In this document: positions 40,745-49,413 of the stretch, one piece after another | How the letters are laid out: each line of letters starts with the position of its first letter | How positions within the stretch are numbered: the stretch's first letter is position 1 | DNA from: Candidatus Deferrimicrobiaceae bacterium | GTDB lineage: Bacteria; Desulfobacterota; Deferrimicrobia; Deferrimicrobiales; Deferrimicrobiaceae | DNA: 64,000 nucleotides | Assembly (NCBI GenBank): GCA_036504035.1 | Contig: DASXVV010000014.1 | Span: 248,001-312,000, forward strand | Reading direction: 5' to 3' | Notes under the pieces: generated by a model | The model's input: only the letters and a program-made list of their open reading frames with translations | Database searches by the model: none | What the model was told of the DNA's origin: nothing | Program-made: the position numbers and the translations under genes

Positions 40745-43396
40745 ATGCAGGTGATCACGACGCATACCAATGCCGACTTCGATACCGTCGCCTCAATGGT
40801 GGCGGCCAGGAAGCTTTATCCCGAGGCTGTCATCGCCATGCCGGGCACGCAGGAGGAGAGCGTCAAGGGGTTCCTGCTGCAGTCGGCGCTTTACAATCTC
40901 GAAATGCGGAAAGCGGCCGACATCGACCTCGACGCGGTCACGCTGCTGATCCTGGTAGACATCCGCAACTCGGCGCGGATTGGACTGTTCCGTAGCCTGA
41001 TCGGGAAGCCGGGGGTCGAGATCCACCTCTACGACCACCACCCGGATTCCGATGCCGACATCAAGGGCAGCCTCGAGGTCGTGCGAGCCGTCGGGTCCAC
41101 TGCGACGATCATGGTCGGGCTTCTCGCAGAAAAAGGGCTTGAATATTCAGCAGATGAAGCCACAGTTATGATGTTGGGCATTTACGAGGACACGGGGTCG
41201 CTCTCATTCCCTTCGACCACGCCCGAAGACTGCAGGGCTGCCGCGATCCTCCTGGAGCACGGGGCGAGCCTGGCGACCGTTTCGGATGTCCTTTCCCGCG
41301 AGATCACATCCGATCAGGTCTCGCTTCTGTACGACCTGATGCAGGGTTCGCGTCCCTACATGATCAACGGTGTCGAGGTGATCGTGACCGAGGCCCGACG
41401 CGAGGAATACGCCGGAGAGATCGCGCCGGTCGTCCATCGCCTGCGCGATATGGAAGGAGCCGGCGTCCTGTTCGCGGTCTGCCAGATGGGCGACCGGGTG
41501 GTGGTGGTCGCCCGAAGCCGGCGCCCCGAGGTCGATGTGGGCGAGGTGATGCGGGCGCTCGGCGGGGGAGGGCACCCCTATGCGGCGTCGGCCGCTCTGA
41601 AGCACGTTACCGCGACCGAGATTCGCGAGCGAATCCTCGAGATCCTGTCCACCCGCGTCATCCATCGAAAGACGGCCGCAGATCTCATGGTCGCCCCCGT
41701 CCGGAGCGCATCGGCCGGCGATACGGTCGCCGCCGCCCATGAGATGATGACGCGCTACGGCCTGAACGCCGTTCCGGTGATGCAGGGCGTCGTCGTGGCA
41801 GGCATCATTACGCGCCAGGTCGCGGAAAAGGCGATATATCATGGCCTTGGCATGGAAGACGTTACCGAATACATGACGACTGATTTCGAGTCGACCGGGG
41901 TCGGAGACAGCATCGAGCGGGTCCAGGAGATCCTGATCGGCAAGAACCAGCGCCTGATTCCTGTGCTCGACGGGGATCGCCGCCTGGCCGGCATCATTAC
42001 CCGCACGGGCCTGCTTCGCCACCTTCACGAGGCCAGTCGCGCGACGGTCGGGGATGTCGAGGAGGCATCCCCGAGCGGCGGAATCTATTCCCGTCCCAAA
42101 CGGGTGGGCAATCTGATGCGGGACCGCCTTCCCGAAAGCGTGATGGCGCTCCTGCACTCAGCGGGGCAGGTCGCCGAGCGGCTCGGGATGAAGCTCTACC
42201 TGGTCGGCGGTTTCGTGCGCGATCTGCTGATGCGGCTCGACAACCTCGACATCGATCTCGTGGTCGAAGGGGACGGAATCGCTTTCGCCGAGGCGCTCGC
42301 GCAGGTCCACGCACCGTGCCGGGTGCGCCCCCACCACAAGTTCGGAACCGCGGTCGTGGTGTTCCCCGACGGGTTCAAGCTCGATGTGGCGACGGCCCGG
42401 GTCGAATATTATGTCGAGCCGGGGGCGCTTCCCACCGTCTCCTTCAGCAGCATGAAACAGGATCTCTATCGGCGTGATTTCACGATCAATACGCTGGCGG
42501 TCCGGCTCGACGGCGAGCTGTTCGGGGAGCTGGTCGATTACTTCGGCGCCCAGCGCGACATCAAGGACCGCGCGATCCGGGTCCTGCATTCCCTCTCGTT
42601 CGTCGAAGATCCGACCCGGATCCTGCGCGCCTGTCGCTTCGAACAGCGCTTCGGATTCGCCATCGCTCGTCACACGCGTAACCTGATCCGGAACGCCGTC
42701 CGGCTCGATCTCGTCAGTCGTCTTCCAAAGACTAGATTAAACAACGAGTTAGAGCTAATATTTAAAGAAAAAGATCCTGTATCTATCCTCCGGCGGATGA
42801 GCGAATTCGGACTCGCGCCCTCGATCCATCCCGACATCACGCTAGGAAACGACCAGATGGCCCTGATGTCCGAGGTGTCCGAGGTGCTGGTCTGGTTCTC
42901 CCTGCTCTTCCTCGACGAAAAGGTCGATCCGTGGATGGTCTATTACCTGGCGCTGCTCGACCCGGTGCCGCCCGACGAGGCGATCGCTTTTGCCGAACGC
43001 CTCGGATTGGGGCGCCGCCTCCGCGCCCACGTCGTCACGGCCAAGCAGACCGGCGAATCCCTGCTCCGGTGCCTGTTCGGGTTGCCGGTCGTTTCCCGGA
43101 AGGCCATCCACGATATCTTCCGCGACCTGCCGAACGAAGTGATCCTTTACTTGATGGCAAAGGCGAAACATCCTGATATCAAAAGATATATCTCGTTGTA
43201 TCTTACCCAGCTCAAGCCGATACGCGTCTTCACGACCGGGGAGGACCTCAAGGCGATGGGGTATCCGCCCGGCCCGAGGTTCAAGAAGATCCTCGAGGCC
43301 GTGCATGAGAAACGGCTGGCCGGGGAGATCCGCACGCCAAAGGGGGAGACCGCCTGGATCCGGAGATCCTTCCCCCTGTTTACCGAAGAGGACTGA
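40745..43396 (+). CDS. DHH-CBS-tRNA nucleotidyltransferase fusion (A-adding/CCA-adding type)
   Basis: An 883-residue multidomain enzyme. Residues 1-300 are a DHH/DHHA1 phosphoesterase (HTNADFDTVASM, YDHHPDSDADI, GGGGHPYAASAA). Two CBS domains follow (about 315-375 and 380-435), able to bind adenyl ligands. The C-terminal half is a class II poly(A)/tRNA nucleotidyltransferase (LVGGFVRDLLMRLDNLDIDLVVEGDG, RRDFTINTLAV, RILRACRFEQRFGF). Fusions of this kind occur in Geobacter and Aquifex relatives and act as A-adding enzymes of split CC/A systems. All three tRNA genes here already encode CCA, so repair is the likely task. No good ribosome site precedes ATG 40745. Confidence 0.92.
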   Translation: MQVITTHTNADFDTVASMVAARKLYPEAVIAMPGTQEESVKGFLLQSALYNLEMRKAADIDLDAVTLLILVDIRNSARIGLFRSLIGKPGVEIHLYDHHPDSDADIKGSLEVVRAVGSTATIMVGLLAEKGLEYSADEATVMMLGIYEDTGSLSFPSTTPEDCRAAAILLEHGASLATVSDVLSREITSDQVSLLYDLMQGSRPYMINGVEVIVTEARREEYAGEIAPVVHRLRDMEGAGVLFAVCQMGDRVVVVARSRRPEVDVGEVMRALGGGGHPYAASAALKHVTATEIRERILEILSTRVIHRKTAADLMVAPVRSASAGDTVAAAHEMMTRYGLNAVPVMQGVVVAGIITRQVAEKAIYHGLGMEDVTEYMTTDFESTGVGDSIERVQEILIGKNQRLIPVLDGDRRLAGIITRTGLLRHLHEASRATVGDVEEASPSGGIYSRPKRVGNLMRDRLPESVMALLHSAGQVAERLGMKLYLVGGFVRDLLMRLDNLDIDLVVEGDGIAFAEALAQVHAPCRVRPHHKFGTAVVVFPDGFKLDVATARVEYYVEPGALPTVSFSSMKQDLYRRDFTINTLAVRLDGELFGELVDYFGAQRDIKDRAIRVLHSLSFVEDPTRILRACRFEQRFGFAIARHTRNLIRNAVRLDLVSRLPKTRLNNELELIFKEKDPVSILRRMSEFGLAPSIHPDITLGNDQMALMSEVSEVLVWFSLLFLDEKVDPWMVYYLALLDPVPPDEAIAFAERLGLGRRLRAHVVTAKQTGESLLRCLFGLPVVSRKAIHDIFRDLPNEVILYLMAKAKHPDIKRYISLYLTQLKPIRVFTTGEDLKAMGYPPGPRFKKILEAVHEKRLAGEIRTPKGETAWIRRSFPLFTEED

Positions 43397-43427
43397 ACCC
43401 GGCCACACATCGGGCGCCTGCTTCTGA

Positions 43428-43433
43428 TATACT
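43428..43433 (+). promoter_or_regulatory. extended -10 promoter before the M50 protease gene
   Basis: TGATATACT (TGN plus TATACT) lies 34 bases upstream of the TTG start. No -35 match is visible, which is usual for extended -10 promoters. It would also drive trpS and the scp genes. Confidence 0.4.
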
Positions 43434-43466
43434 TCCCGTTTGCCGTGACGATATGGGGGAACATTT

Positions 43467-44162
43467 TTGCCTGACATCCAGGTCATCATACAGAATATAT
43501 CGATCTACGCGCTTCCGGTCATCCTGGCCATCACGTTCCACGAGGTGGCCCACGGGTGGGTCGCTTCCAAGAAGGGCGATCCCACTGCGATGATGCTCGG
43601 ACGGGTCACGCTCAACCCGCTGGCGCACATCGATCCGATCGGCACCGTTCTCGTCCCGCTGGTGCTGCTCGTCATGAATTCGGGGTTCATGTTCGGCTGG
43701 GCTAAGCCGGTCCCGGTCAACTTCCGGCTGCTCCACGATCAGAAGCGAGACCCGATATACGTGGCCTCGGCAGGGGTGATCACCAACCTGATGCTCGCGT
43801 CTCTTTCCGGCCTCCTCTTCCGGATCATCGCCGCGATCGACCCCGGGGTGATCTATAACGTTTCGATGAGCGGCGATGCCGATACGCTCGCCCGGAAGGT
43901 GCTGGTTCCCGTGGCGATGATGCTGGTCGTCTCGGTCCGGATCAACGTGATCCTGGCCATCTTCAACCTCGTACCGATCCCGCCGCTCGACGGGGGGCGG
44001 ATCGCCGTCGGCCTGTTGCCCCCGCGCGCGTCCATGGCGCTGGCCTCGGTCGAAAGATACGGGATGCCGCTGCTCATCCTGCTGATGATGTCTGGTATAA
44101 TCTGGCGCTTTATCGACATGCCCATCCGGCTGCTGACCGCGGTCATCCTGGGCGCCCATTAA
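43467..44162 (+). CDS. site-2 protease family (M50) membrane metallopeptidase
   Basis: Integral membrane zinc protease of 231 residues. The catalytic HExxH is in TFHEVAHGW near residue 25 and the third ligand is in NLVPIPPLDGGR near residue 175, in the order expected for the compact, PDZ-less S2P group. Five or six hydrophobic segments are present. The start is TTG 43467 with GGGGGA 6 bases upstream. Substrates are unknown; relatives cleave transmembrane regulators. It is commonly next to trpS-scpA-scpB in Desulfuromonadota, as here. Confidence 0.92.
   Translation: MPDIQVIIQNISIYALPVILAITFHEVAHGWVASKKGDPTAMMLGRVTLNPLAHIDPIGTVLVPLVLLVMNSGFMFGWAKPVPVNFRLLHDQKRDPIYVASAGVITNLMLASLSGLLFRIIAAIDPGVIYNVSMSGDADTLARKVLVPVAMMLVVSVRINVILAIFNLVPIPPLDGGRIAVGLLPPRASMALASVERYGMPLLILLMMSGIIWRFIDMPIRLLTAVILGAH
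44096..44101 (+). promoter_or_regulatory. possible internal promoter for trpS
   Basis: TGGTATAAT, an extended -10 with a perfect TATAAT, sits inside the 3' end of the M50 gene, 93 bases before the trpS start. The -35 region is poor. Confidence 0.3.
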
Positions 44163-44193
44163 GCATATGAACGATCCAAGGGGGGACAAGACC

Positions 44194-45177
44194 GTGCGCA
44201 AGCGTGTGTTGAGCGGCATGAGGCCCAGCGGGCAGCTTCACCTGGGGCATTATCTCGGGGTGCTCGTCAACTGGGCGAAGATGCAGGAAGAGCACGACTG
44301 CTTCTTCTTTGTGGCCGACTGGCACGCCCTCACCACCGAGTACGAGCGCACCCAGGTCATCCGCGACAGCATCGACGAGATGGTCCTCGACTGGATGGCC
44401 TCCGGCATCGATCCGAATAAGGCCAACCTCTTCATCCAGAGCCACGTCCCTGCCCACGCCGAGTTGCATCTGCTCCTGTCGATGATCACGCCGCTCGCAT
44501 GGCTCGAGCGGTGCACGACCTACAAGGAACAGCTTCGCGAGCTGTCGCAGCGCGACCTGCAAACCTACGGATTCCTCGGCTACCCCGTGCTGATGACGGC
44601 CGACATCCTGATGTACGACGCCTCGCTCGTCCCGGTGGGCATCGACCAGCTACCGCACCTCGAGCTGACGCGCGAGATCGGGCGTCGCTTCAACTTCCTG
44701 TACCAGAAGGAAACGTTCGTCATTCCAGATCAGTACCTCACGAAGACTTCCAAGGTGATGGGACTCGACAACCGCAAGATGAGCAAGTCCTACGGCAACG
44801 CGATCCTGCTGTCAGACACCGCGCAGGAAGTGTGGGACAAGGTCCGGCCGATGGTGACCGATCCGGCGCGCGTCCGTCGCACCGATCCGGGCAATCCCGA
44901 CATCTGCAACGTGCACGACTACCACAAGATCTTTTCCGACGAGAAGACGGTCGCGTGGTCGGCTGCGGGCTGCCGCTCCGCAGGCATCGGGTGCATCGAC
45001 TGCAAGAAGGCGATGTACGAGAACATGGAGCGGGTGCTCGTTCCGATCCGCAAGCGGCGGCAGGCGATCGTCGAGAGCGGAATCTCGGTGAAGGACATCC
45101 TCGCCGAAGGCTCGGCGCGCGCGAATGCGGTCGCGACCCGGAAGATCCAGGAGGTACGGGAAGCTGTCGGCATCTGA
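44194..45177 (+). CDS. trpS: tryptophanyl-tRNA synthetase
   Basis: Charges tRNA-Trp. The class I motifs are HLGHY (HIGH-type, after SGMRPSGQL) and KMSKS. I start at GTG 44194, giving 327 residues beginning KRVLSGMRPSGQ, because AAGGGGG lies 8 bases before it; the in-frame ATG at 44167 has no ribosome site and adds nine unconserved residues. A C-terminal insertion has four cysteines (CNVHDY, CRSAGIGCIDC) as in some TrpRS that bind a cluster or zinc. It follows the M50 gene and precedes scpA. Confidence 0.95.
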   Translation: MRKRVLSGMRPSGQLHLGHYLGVLVNWAKMQEEHDCFFFVADWHALTTEYERTQVIRDSIDEMVLDWMASGIDPNKANLFIQSHVPAHAELHLLLSMITPLAWLERCTTYKEQLRELSQRDLQTYGFLGYPVLMTADILMYDASLVPVGIDQLPHLELTREIGRRFNFLYQKETFVIPDQYLTKTSKVMGLDNRKMSKSYGNAILLSDTAQEVWDKVRPMVTDPARVRRTDPGNPDICNVHDYHKIFSDEKTVAWSAAGCRSAGIGCIDCKKAMYENMERVLVPIRKRRQAIVESGISVKDILAEGSARANAVATRKIQEVREAVGI

Positions 45178-45190
45178 TCCCCAGGAAGGC

Positions 45191-46066
45191 ATGACGCCAT
45201 TGTCCGCCCCCCCCGACGAGGCGGTCCCGGTCGATCCGACCCAAATCGCCGTCGAACCCGAAGCCCACCCGAAGCTTCCGGGCGCCGAGGAATGGTCATC
45301 GACCGTCGCGGGCATCCCGCTCAAGCTTGAGGTGTTCGAGGGGCCGCTCGACCTGCTGCTGCACCTCGTCCGCAAAGACAAGCTCGACGTCAACGACATC
45401 CCCATCTCGCTGATCACCGAGCAGTATCTCGCCTACCTCGACGTGATGAAGTCGCTCAACCTCGACATCGCGAGCGAATTCCTCGTGATGGCGTCCACTC
45501 TCATCTATATCAAGTCGCGGTCGCTGCTGCCGCGCCAGGAGGGCGAACTCGAGCCCGAGGACGATCCCGAGATCCTGCAGGCCGAGCTGCAGCGGCGGCT
45601 GACCGAATACGAAAAGTTCAAGGAAGCGGCGGCCAGGCTGGGCGGACGTCCGCTGCTGGGACGCGAGGTCTTCGCACGCGACTTCGTCGGCGAGGAGCCG
45701 CTCGAGGAAGAGCTGACGATGACCGAGCTGTCGCTGGCCGACCTCATCACGGCGTTCAAGGACGTGCTGGGGCGCATCCCGACCAAGGATGTCCACAAGG
45801 TGTTCGTCGACCGGCTCTCGACCGCCGATGCCATCGCTTTCCTGCTCGACCGCCTGAAGGAAGACGGCACCATCCGGTTCGAGCGGCTGCTCGAGGAGTT
45901 CACCACGCGCAACGAGATCGTCTCGTTCTTCCTCGCCATTCTCGAGCTGGTGAAGGAGCGCACCGTCAAGGTGTTCCAGGCGAACCCGATGGGTTTCATC
46001 ACGATCGTGCCCGCAGTGACCGAGGGAGAAGATGACCAAGAATCCGAAACGACCGACCCCGACTGA
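45191..46066 (+). CDS. scpA: segregation and condensation protein A
   Basis: Kleisin subunit of the SMC-ScpAB condensin that compacts and segregates chromosomes. ATG 45191 (AGGA just upstream) gives 291 residues; upstream in-frame codons lie inside trpS. The N-terminal kleisin domain is recognisable (LEVFEGPLDLLLHLVRKDKL, SEFLVMASTLIYIKSRSLLP), and the C-terminal winged helix (about 215-275) binds the SMC head. It overlaps scpB by 35 bases. Confidence 0.94.
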   Translation: MTPLSAPPDEAVPVDPTQIAVEPEAHPKLPGAEEWSSTVAGIPLKLEVFEGPLDLLLHLVRKDKLDVNDIPISLITEQYLAYLDVMKSLNLDIASEFLVMASTLIYIKSRSLLPRQEGELEPEDDPEILQAELQRRLTEYEKFKEAAARLGGRPLLGREVFARDFVGEEPLEEELTMTELSLADLITAFKDVLGRIPTKDVHKVFVDRLSTADAIAFLLDRLKEDGTIRFERLLEEFTTRNEIVSFFLAILELVKERTVKVFQANPMGFITIVPAVTEGEDDQESETTDPD

Positions 46067-47129
46067 CGCACTTCCCGAGGAGCCGTTCCCGCTCGACGAA
46101 GAAAGCGCGTTGGCCGAGCCGATGGCTTCCGACGGCGCAGACGCGGGCGAGGGAGAGGGCGAGGGAGAGGCGGCCGAGTCCGTCGTACTCCTTGCCGAAT
46201 CCGACCTGGCCGGGCTCGCCGGAGGCGATGCGCCGCGCGAAGAGGCCGACGAGACGCTTCCCGAAGTCGCCGAGGAGGGCAGGGGGGCGGCCGAGCCGAT
46301 CGATATCGCCCGTTCCGCGGCCATCGTCGAGAGTCTCATGCTGATCAGCGCCCAGCCGCTGTCCTACGATCGGATCGGCAAGATCCTGGGCGGCTTTACG
46401 CGCGCCGACGTCCGCGCGGTTGTCGACGCGCTCAAGGCCAGGTATTCGCCCGCAAGCTCGGGAATCGTCGTCGAGGAGATCAACCGGGCCATCCAGTTCC
46501 GCACCAACCCGGCCAACCAGGAGTATGTCCGCAAGATGTTCGACGTCAAGCCGGTCCGCTTCTCGCGCGCCGCGCTCGAGACGCTGGCGATCATCGCCTA
46601 CCGGCAGCCGATCACGCGCCAGGAGATGGAAGAGATCCGCGGCGTCGATTGCGCGGGGGCGCTCAAGACGCTGATGGAGCGGCGGCTCGTTCGCGTGATG
46701 GGCAAGAAAAACGTCGCGGGCAAGCCGTTCATTTTCGGAACCACGCGCGAATTCATGGAAGTGTTCGGCCTGGGCACCATGTCCGACCTGCCGTCGCTGC
46801 GCGAGATCGAGGACTATCTCTCCAGCAAATCCGAAGAGCCGCAGCTGCCCGAGCTTCCCTTCCCGATGGACGAGAAGCGGGAAGCGGCCGAGCTGGCCGA
46901 TGCGCTCGATCAGTCGCGCCGCAACGCCGAAACGCTCGACGAGATGCGCGGGGCCTCCGGCGTGGCGGCCGAGGATGTGCTCGAAGAGGCCGCCATGAGC
47001 CGGGTCGGCGATCTGGACGACGGCATCGACGAGCTGGCCGAGATCGAGGCGGCCGAATCAGAGGACAGCGAACTGTCAGACGAGACCGACCCGCCGAGGG
47101 CGGGCGAAGGGGAGCCGAATGGCGACTGA
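46032..47129 (+). CDS. scpB: segregation and condensation protein B
   Basis: Partner of ScpA; dimeric winged-helix protein that bridges the kleisin. The family core runs from about residue 95 to 265 (IVESLMLISAQPLSYDRIG, ALETLAIIAYRQPITRQEME, GTTREFMEVFGL). Unusual are an acidic N-terminal extension of about 90 residues with a Gly-Glu repeat (46147-46172) and an acidic, Ala/Glu-rich C-terminal tail of about 95 residues. These make it 365 residues against roughly 190-200 for a plain ScpB. It overlaps scpA by 35 and rluB by 11 bases. Confidence 0.92.
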   Translation: MTKNPKRPTPTDALPEEPFPLDEESALAEPMASDGADAGEGEGEGEAAESVVLLAESDLAGLAGGDAPREEADETLPEVAEEGRGAAEPIDIARSAAIVESLMLISAQPLSYDRIGKILGGFTRADVRAVVDALKARYSPASSGIVVEEINRAIQFRTNPANQEYVRKMFDVKPVRFSRAALETLAIIAYRQPITRQEMEEIRGVDCAGALKTLMERRLVRVMGKKNVAGKPFIFGTTREFMEVFGLGTMSDLPSLREIEDYLSSKSEEPQLPELPFPMDEKREAAELADALDQSRRNAETLDEMRGASGVAAEDVLEEAAMSRVGDLDDGIDELAEIEAAESEDSELSDETDPPRAGEGEPNGD

Positions 47130-48255
47130 AGAACGGCTCAACAAATACATCGTCCTGGCGGCGGGGGTATCGCGGCGTGCCGCAGACGAAATGATCCGCG
47201 CGGGTCGCGTGACCGTCAACGGCAAGCTGTCGACCGACCCGGGCATGCTTTGGGTCCCGGGGCGCGACGAGGTGCGGCTCGACGGCCGCATGCTGGTCCC
47301 GGTCTCCGACGAGAAGATCTATGTCATGCTCCACAAGCCCGACAACGTGATGACCACGATGAAGGACAAGGAGGGGCGGGATACCGTCGCCTCGATGGTC
47401 GGCGCGCTCTCGACCCGCATCTTCCCCGTGGGGCGACTCGACTACCACACGACCGGGCTTCTGCTGCTGACCAACGACGGCGACCTGGCGTTCAAGCTGA
47501 CCCACCCGCGCTTCGGTGTCGAGAAGACGTACATCGCCAAGGTCATGGGGGTGCCCAACAGGGCCAGCCTCAACGTGCTGCGGAAGGGAATGGAGATCGA
47601 CGGAGAGACGACCAACCCGGCGTACATCACCTTCATCGAGCATCGCGAGGGGAAGGCATGGGTCTCCATCAAGATCGCCGAGGGCCGTTACCACCAGGTG
47701 CGCAAGATGTTCGACGCGATCGGCCACCGGGTAATGAAGCTGCGCCGCGTGGCGGTCGGCACGCTCGAGCTGGGCGGCCTCGATACGGGCGAGTGGCGCT
47801 ACCTGACCGGCAAGGAAGTCCGCGAGCTGCAGGCCTACGTGGAAGAGCGCGCGAAGGAAGCGAAGCTCGCCGGGCCGCCGGTCAAGCGTGCGGCGCATGT
47901 CAAGCGGGTCGAGACCATGGGCGAAAAGGCCCGCCTGCTCCAGAAGGCGACGGCCCCCAAGAAGGCGAAGCCCAAGGCCGCCGAGGCAGTCGACGAGGCG
48001 CCGGATAAAAAGAAGAAGGCCAAGCCGCGCAAGGCCGCAGGCCCGGTCAAGGGAATGAAGGCCGGCACGTTCGGCAAGCCGAAGCCGTCGTCGCGCAAGC
48101 CTGCTAAAGGCGCTCCGCGAAAGGGGAGCGCATCCGGAAGCGCCCGCGGCTGTGCCCGCGGCAGTGCCCGCGGCAGTGCTGCCAAGCCCAGGCGTGGTTC
48201 CGGTCCGGCCAAAGGGCCGTCCGCGCCCCGCAAACGGCGCTCATCGAACGACTGA
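47119..48255 (+). CDS. rluB: 23S rRNA pseudouridine synthase, RluB/RsuA family
   Basis: Isomerises a uridine in large-subunit rRNA (RluB modifies U2605 in E. coli). An S4 RNA-binding domain (LNKYIVLAAGVSRRAADEMI) is followed by the synthase domain with the catalytic Asp in GRLDYHTTGLLLLTNDG, and EGRYHQVRKMF. The 378-residue protein has a Lys/Ala/Pro/Arg-rich tail of about 120 residues, probably disordered RNA binding, containing a 12-bp triplicated repeat (48142-48177). It is the last gene of the trpS-scpA-scpB-rluB run and is convergent with a cytochrome gene 3 bases away. Confidence 0.93.
   Translation: MATEERLNKYIVLAAGVSRRAADEMIRAGRVTVNGKLSTDPGMLWVPGRDEVRLDGRMLVPVSDEKIYVMLHKPDNVMTTMKDKEGRDTVASMVGALSTRIFPVGRLDYHTTGLLLLTNDGDLAFKLTHPRFGVEKTYIAKVMGVPNRASLNVLRKGMEIDGETTNPAYITFIEHREGKAWVSIKIAEGRYHQVRKMFDAIGHRVMKLRRVAVGTLELGGLDTGEWRYLTGKEVRELQAYVEERAKEAKLAGPPVKRAAHVKRVETMGEKARLLQKATAPKKAKPKAAEAVDEAPDKKKKAKPRKAAGPVKGMKAGTFGKPKPSSRKPAKGAPRKGSASGSARGCARGSARGSAAKPRRGSGPAKGPSAPRKRRSSND
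48142..48177 (+). repeat. 12-bp tandem triplication in the rluB tail
   Basis: Three copies of GCCCGCGGC[A/T]GT stand head to tail in frame and encode the tetrapeptide Ala-Arg-Gly-Cys/Ser three times. It is likely a length-variable slippage tract in a disordered basic tail. Confidence 0.8.
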
Positions 48256-48258
48256 GCC

Positions 48259-48714
48259 TCAATAGTAGTCCTCGTGGCAGTCGGCGCAGAACGCGCTGAG
48301 ATCCACGTCGTTCCCGAAGAAGTTGACCTTCCGCACCATCTTGAAATCGGCGCCGACCGGCTTCAGATGGTAGTGGCACGTCGCGCAGGTGATCTTCCCC
48401 GCATACAACGGCAGCGTTTTCGGTCCATCGCACACCCGTTGGTTCCAGTTCCCGATTCCCGACGGATGGACAACCTGGCCGATGCCGAGCGCGCACGCCG
48501 TATCCGCATGGCACGTCTTGCATGTGGTGTCGATGGAATCCCGCAACAGCCGGAACTCCCCGAGCGCGATGTCGTCGGGAGAGGGGATGGCCACGTGGCA
48601 GTACGGGCAGAGGTCCATCGAGATGTGTGGATTGACGGGAGCGGATTCGACCGGGTTGGCAAGCGAGAGGCAGGCAAACAGGACCACGAGGGCGAAGCCG
48701 GGGTGGCGATACAT
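48259..48714 (-). CDS. periplasmic tetraheme c-type cytochrome (paralog 3)
   Basis: The 151-residue exported protein has a signal peptide (FALVVLFACLSLANPVESA) and four CxxCH heme sites: CPYCH, CKTCH, CATCH and CADCH. It shares a layout with the two upstream genes: mature N-terminus with NPHI before heme 1, GPKTLPL and then GKITCATCHYH before heme 3, KMVR, and the final FCADCH near the C-terminus. It should carry electrons in the periplasm, perhaps in respiration of extracellular or soluble acceptors. AAGGGG precedes its start. No recognised named family; close to single-gene tetraheme proteins of metal-respiring bacteria by layout only. Confidence 0.85.
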   Translation of the reverse strand: MYRHPGFALVVLFACLSLANPVESAPVNPHISMDLCPYCHVAIPSPDDIALGEFRLLRDSIDTTCKTCHADTACALGIGQVVHPSGIGNWNQRVCDGPKTLPLYAGKITCATCHYHLKPVGADFKMVRKVNFFGNDVDLSAFCADCHEDYY

Positions 48715-48785
48715 CTCGTTCCCCTTTCTGCCGGCAGGATGGGTGTCGGCCGCAGAAGGGTTGGTGAGAGTACGCCGGGTATTAC

Positions 48786-48820
48786 GTCTCTGGATACAGT
48801 ATACACCTCATGTCAGAGAC
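48786..48820 (-). promoter_or_regulatory. inverted repeat around a -10-like box upstream of a cytochrome gene
   Basis: GTCTCTG (48786-48792) and CAGAGAC (48814-48820) form a 7-bp inverted repeat spaced by 21 bases. On the minus strand a TATACT (48798-48803) lies between them, 84 bases before the cytochrome start. It could be an operator around a promoter, or a 3' hairpin of the gene at 48829. Confidence 0.35.
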
Positions 48821-48828
48821 AGGGGGAT

Positions 48829-49287
48829 TCAGCGGCCCGGGTGGCAGTCGGCGCAGAATTTCGTGAAATCGGGCCCCCCGTCGATGATCGCGACGTTGCG
48901 GACCATCTTGTAGTCGCCCCCTTCGGGCTTCATCCGGTAATGGCAGGTGGTGCAGGTGATCCGGCCGTCATTCAGCGGCAGGGTTTTGGGGCCTTGGCAG
49001 TTCCAGGTTTCCGCATCGGACAGGTGCTCGACCCGATTCGGGCCGAGGGCGCACACGACCTGCCGGTGGCAGCAGCGGCACGTCTCGTCGACCGTATCCC
49101 TGGTCAGACGGAAAACGCCGCACGCCGCGTCGTCGGTCACGGGAATCACGGTATGGCAGGAGAGGCAGCTCTCGCGGTCGGTCGAGGTGTGCGGGTTGCA
49201 GGTGACGGGCGCCGCCCAAACCTTGAAGGGAACGGCTGCGAGGAGGAGCGACGAAAGCAGACGCAGGGCGAGAGATCGGCAACGCAT
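48829..49287 (-). CDS. periplasmic tetraheme c-type cytochrome (paralog 2)
   Basis: A 152-residue exported protein with a signal peptide (ALRLLSSLLLAAVPFKVWA) and four heme motifs: CLSCH, CRCCH, CTTCH, CADCH. The NPHT segment before heme 1, GPKTLPL before heme 3, YKMVRN and FCADCH are shared with both neighbours, so the three genes arose by tandem duplication. An extra Cys (VTCNPH) and CNC-like Cys residues near the middle (ETWNCQG) distinguish it. It lies 114 bases upstream of paralog 3. Confidence 0.85.
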   Translation of the reverse strand: MRCRSLALRLLSSLLLAAVPFKVWAAPVTCNPHTSTDRESCLSCHTVIPVTDDAACGVFRLTRDTVDETCRCCHRQVVCALGPNRVEHLSDAETWNCQGPKTLPLNDGRITCTTCHYRMKPEGGDYKMVRNVAIIDGGPDFTKFCADCHPGR

Positions 49288-49413
49288 CGGATTCCCCTTT
49301 CCGTCGTCACGGGTTCGTGCCGGCTGTCGAAAGGTTGGCTTGGAGCAGGCAGAATCGACCGGTTCTCCATCATTGAATACTCCCCCGTCCTCGCCAAGGT
49401 TACCGCATGACGC

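Noticed and set aside
44167-44193. ATG 44167 as trpS start
   Set aside because: No ribosome site, and the added residues are not found in TrpRS; AAGGGGG precedes GTG 44194.
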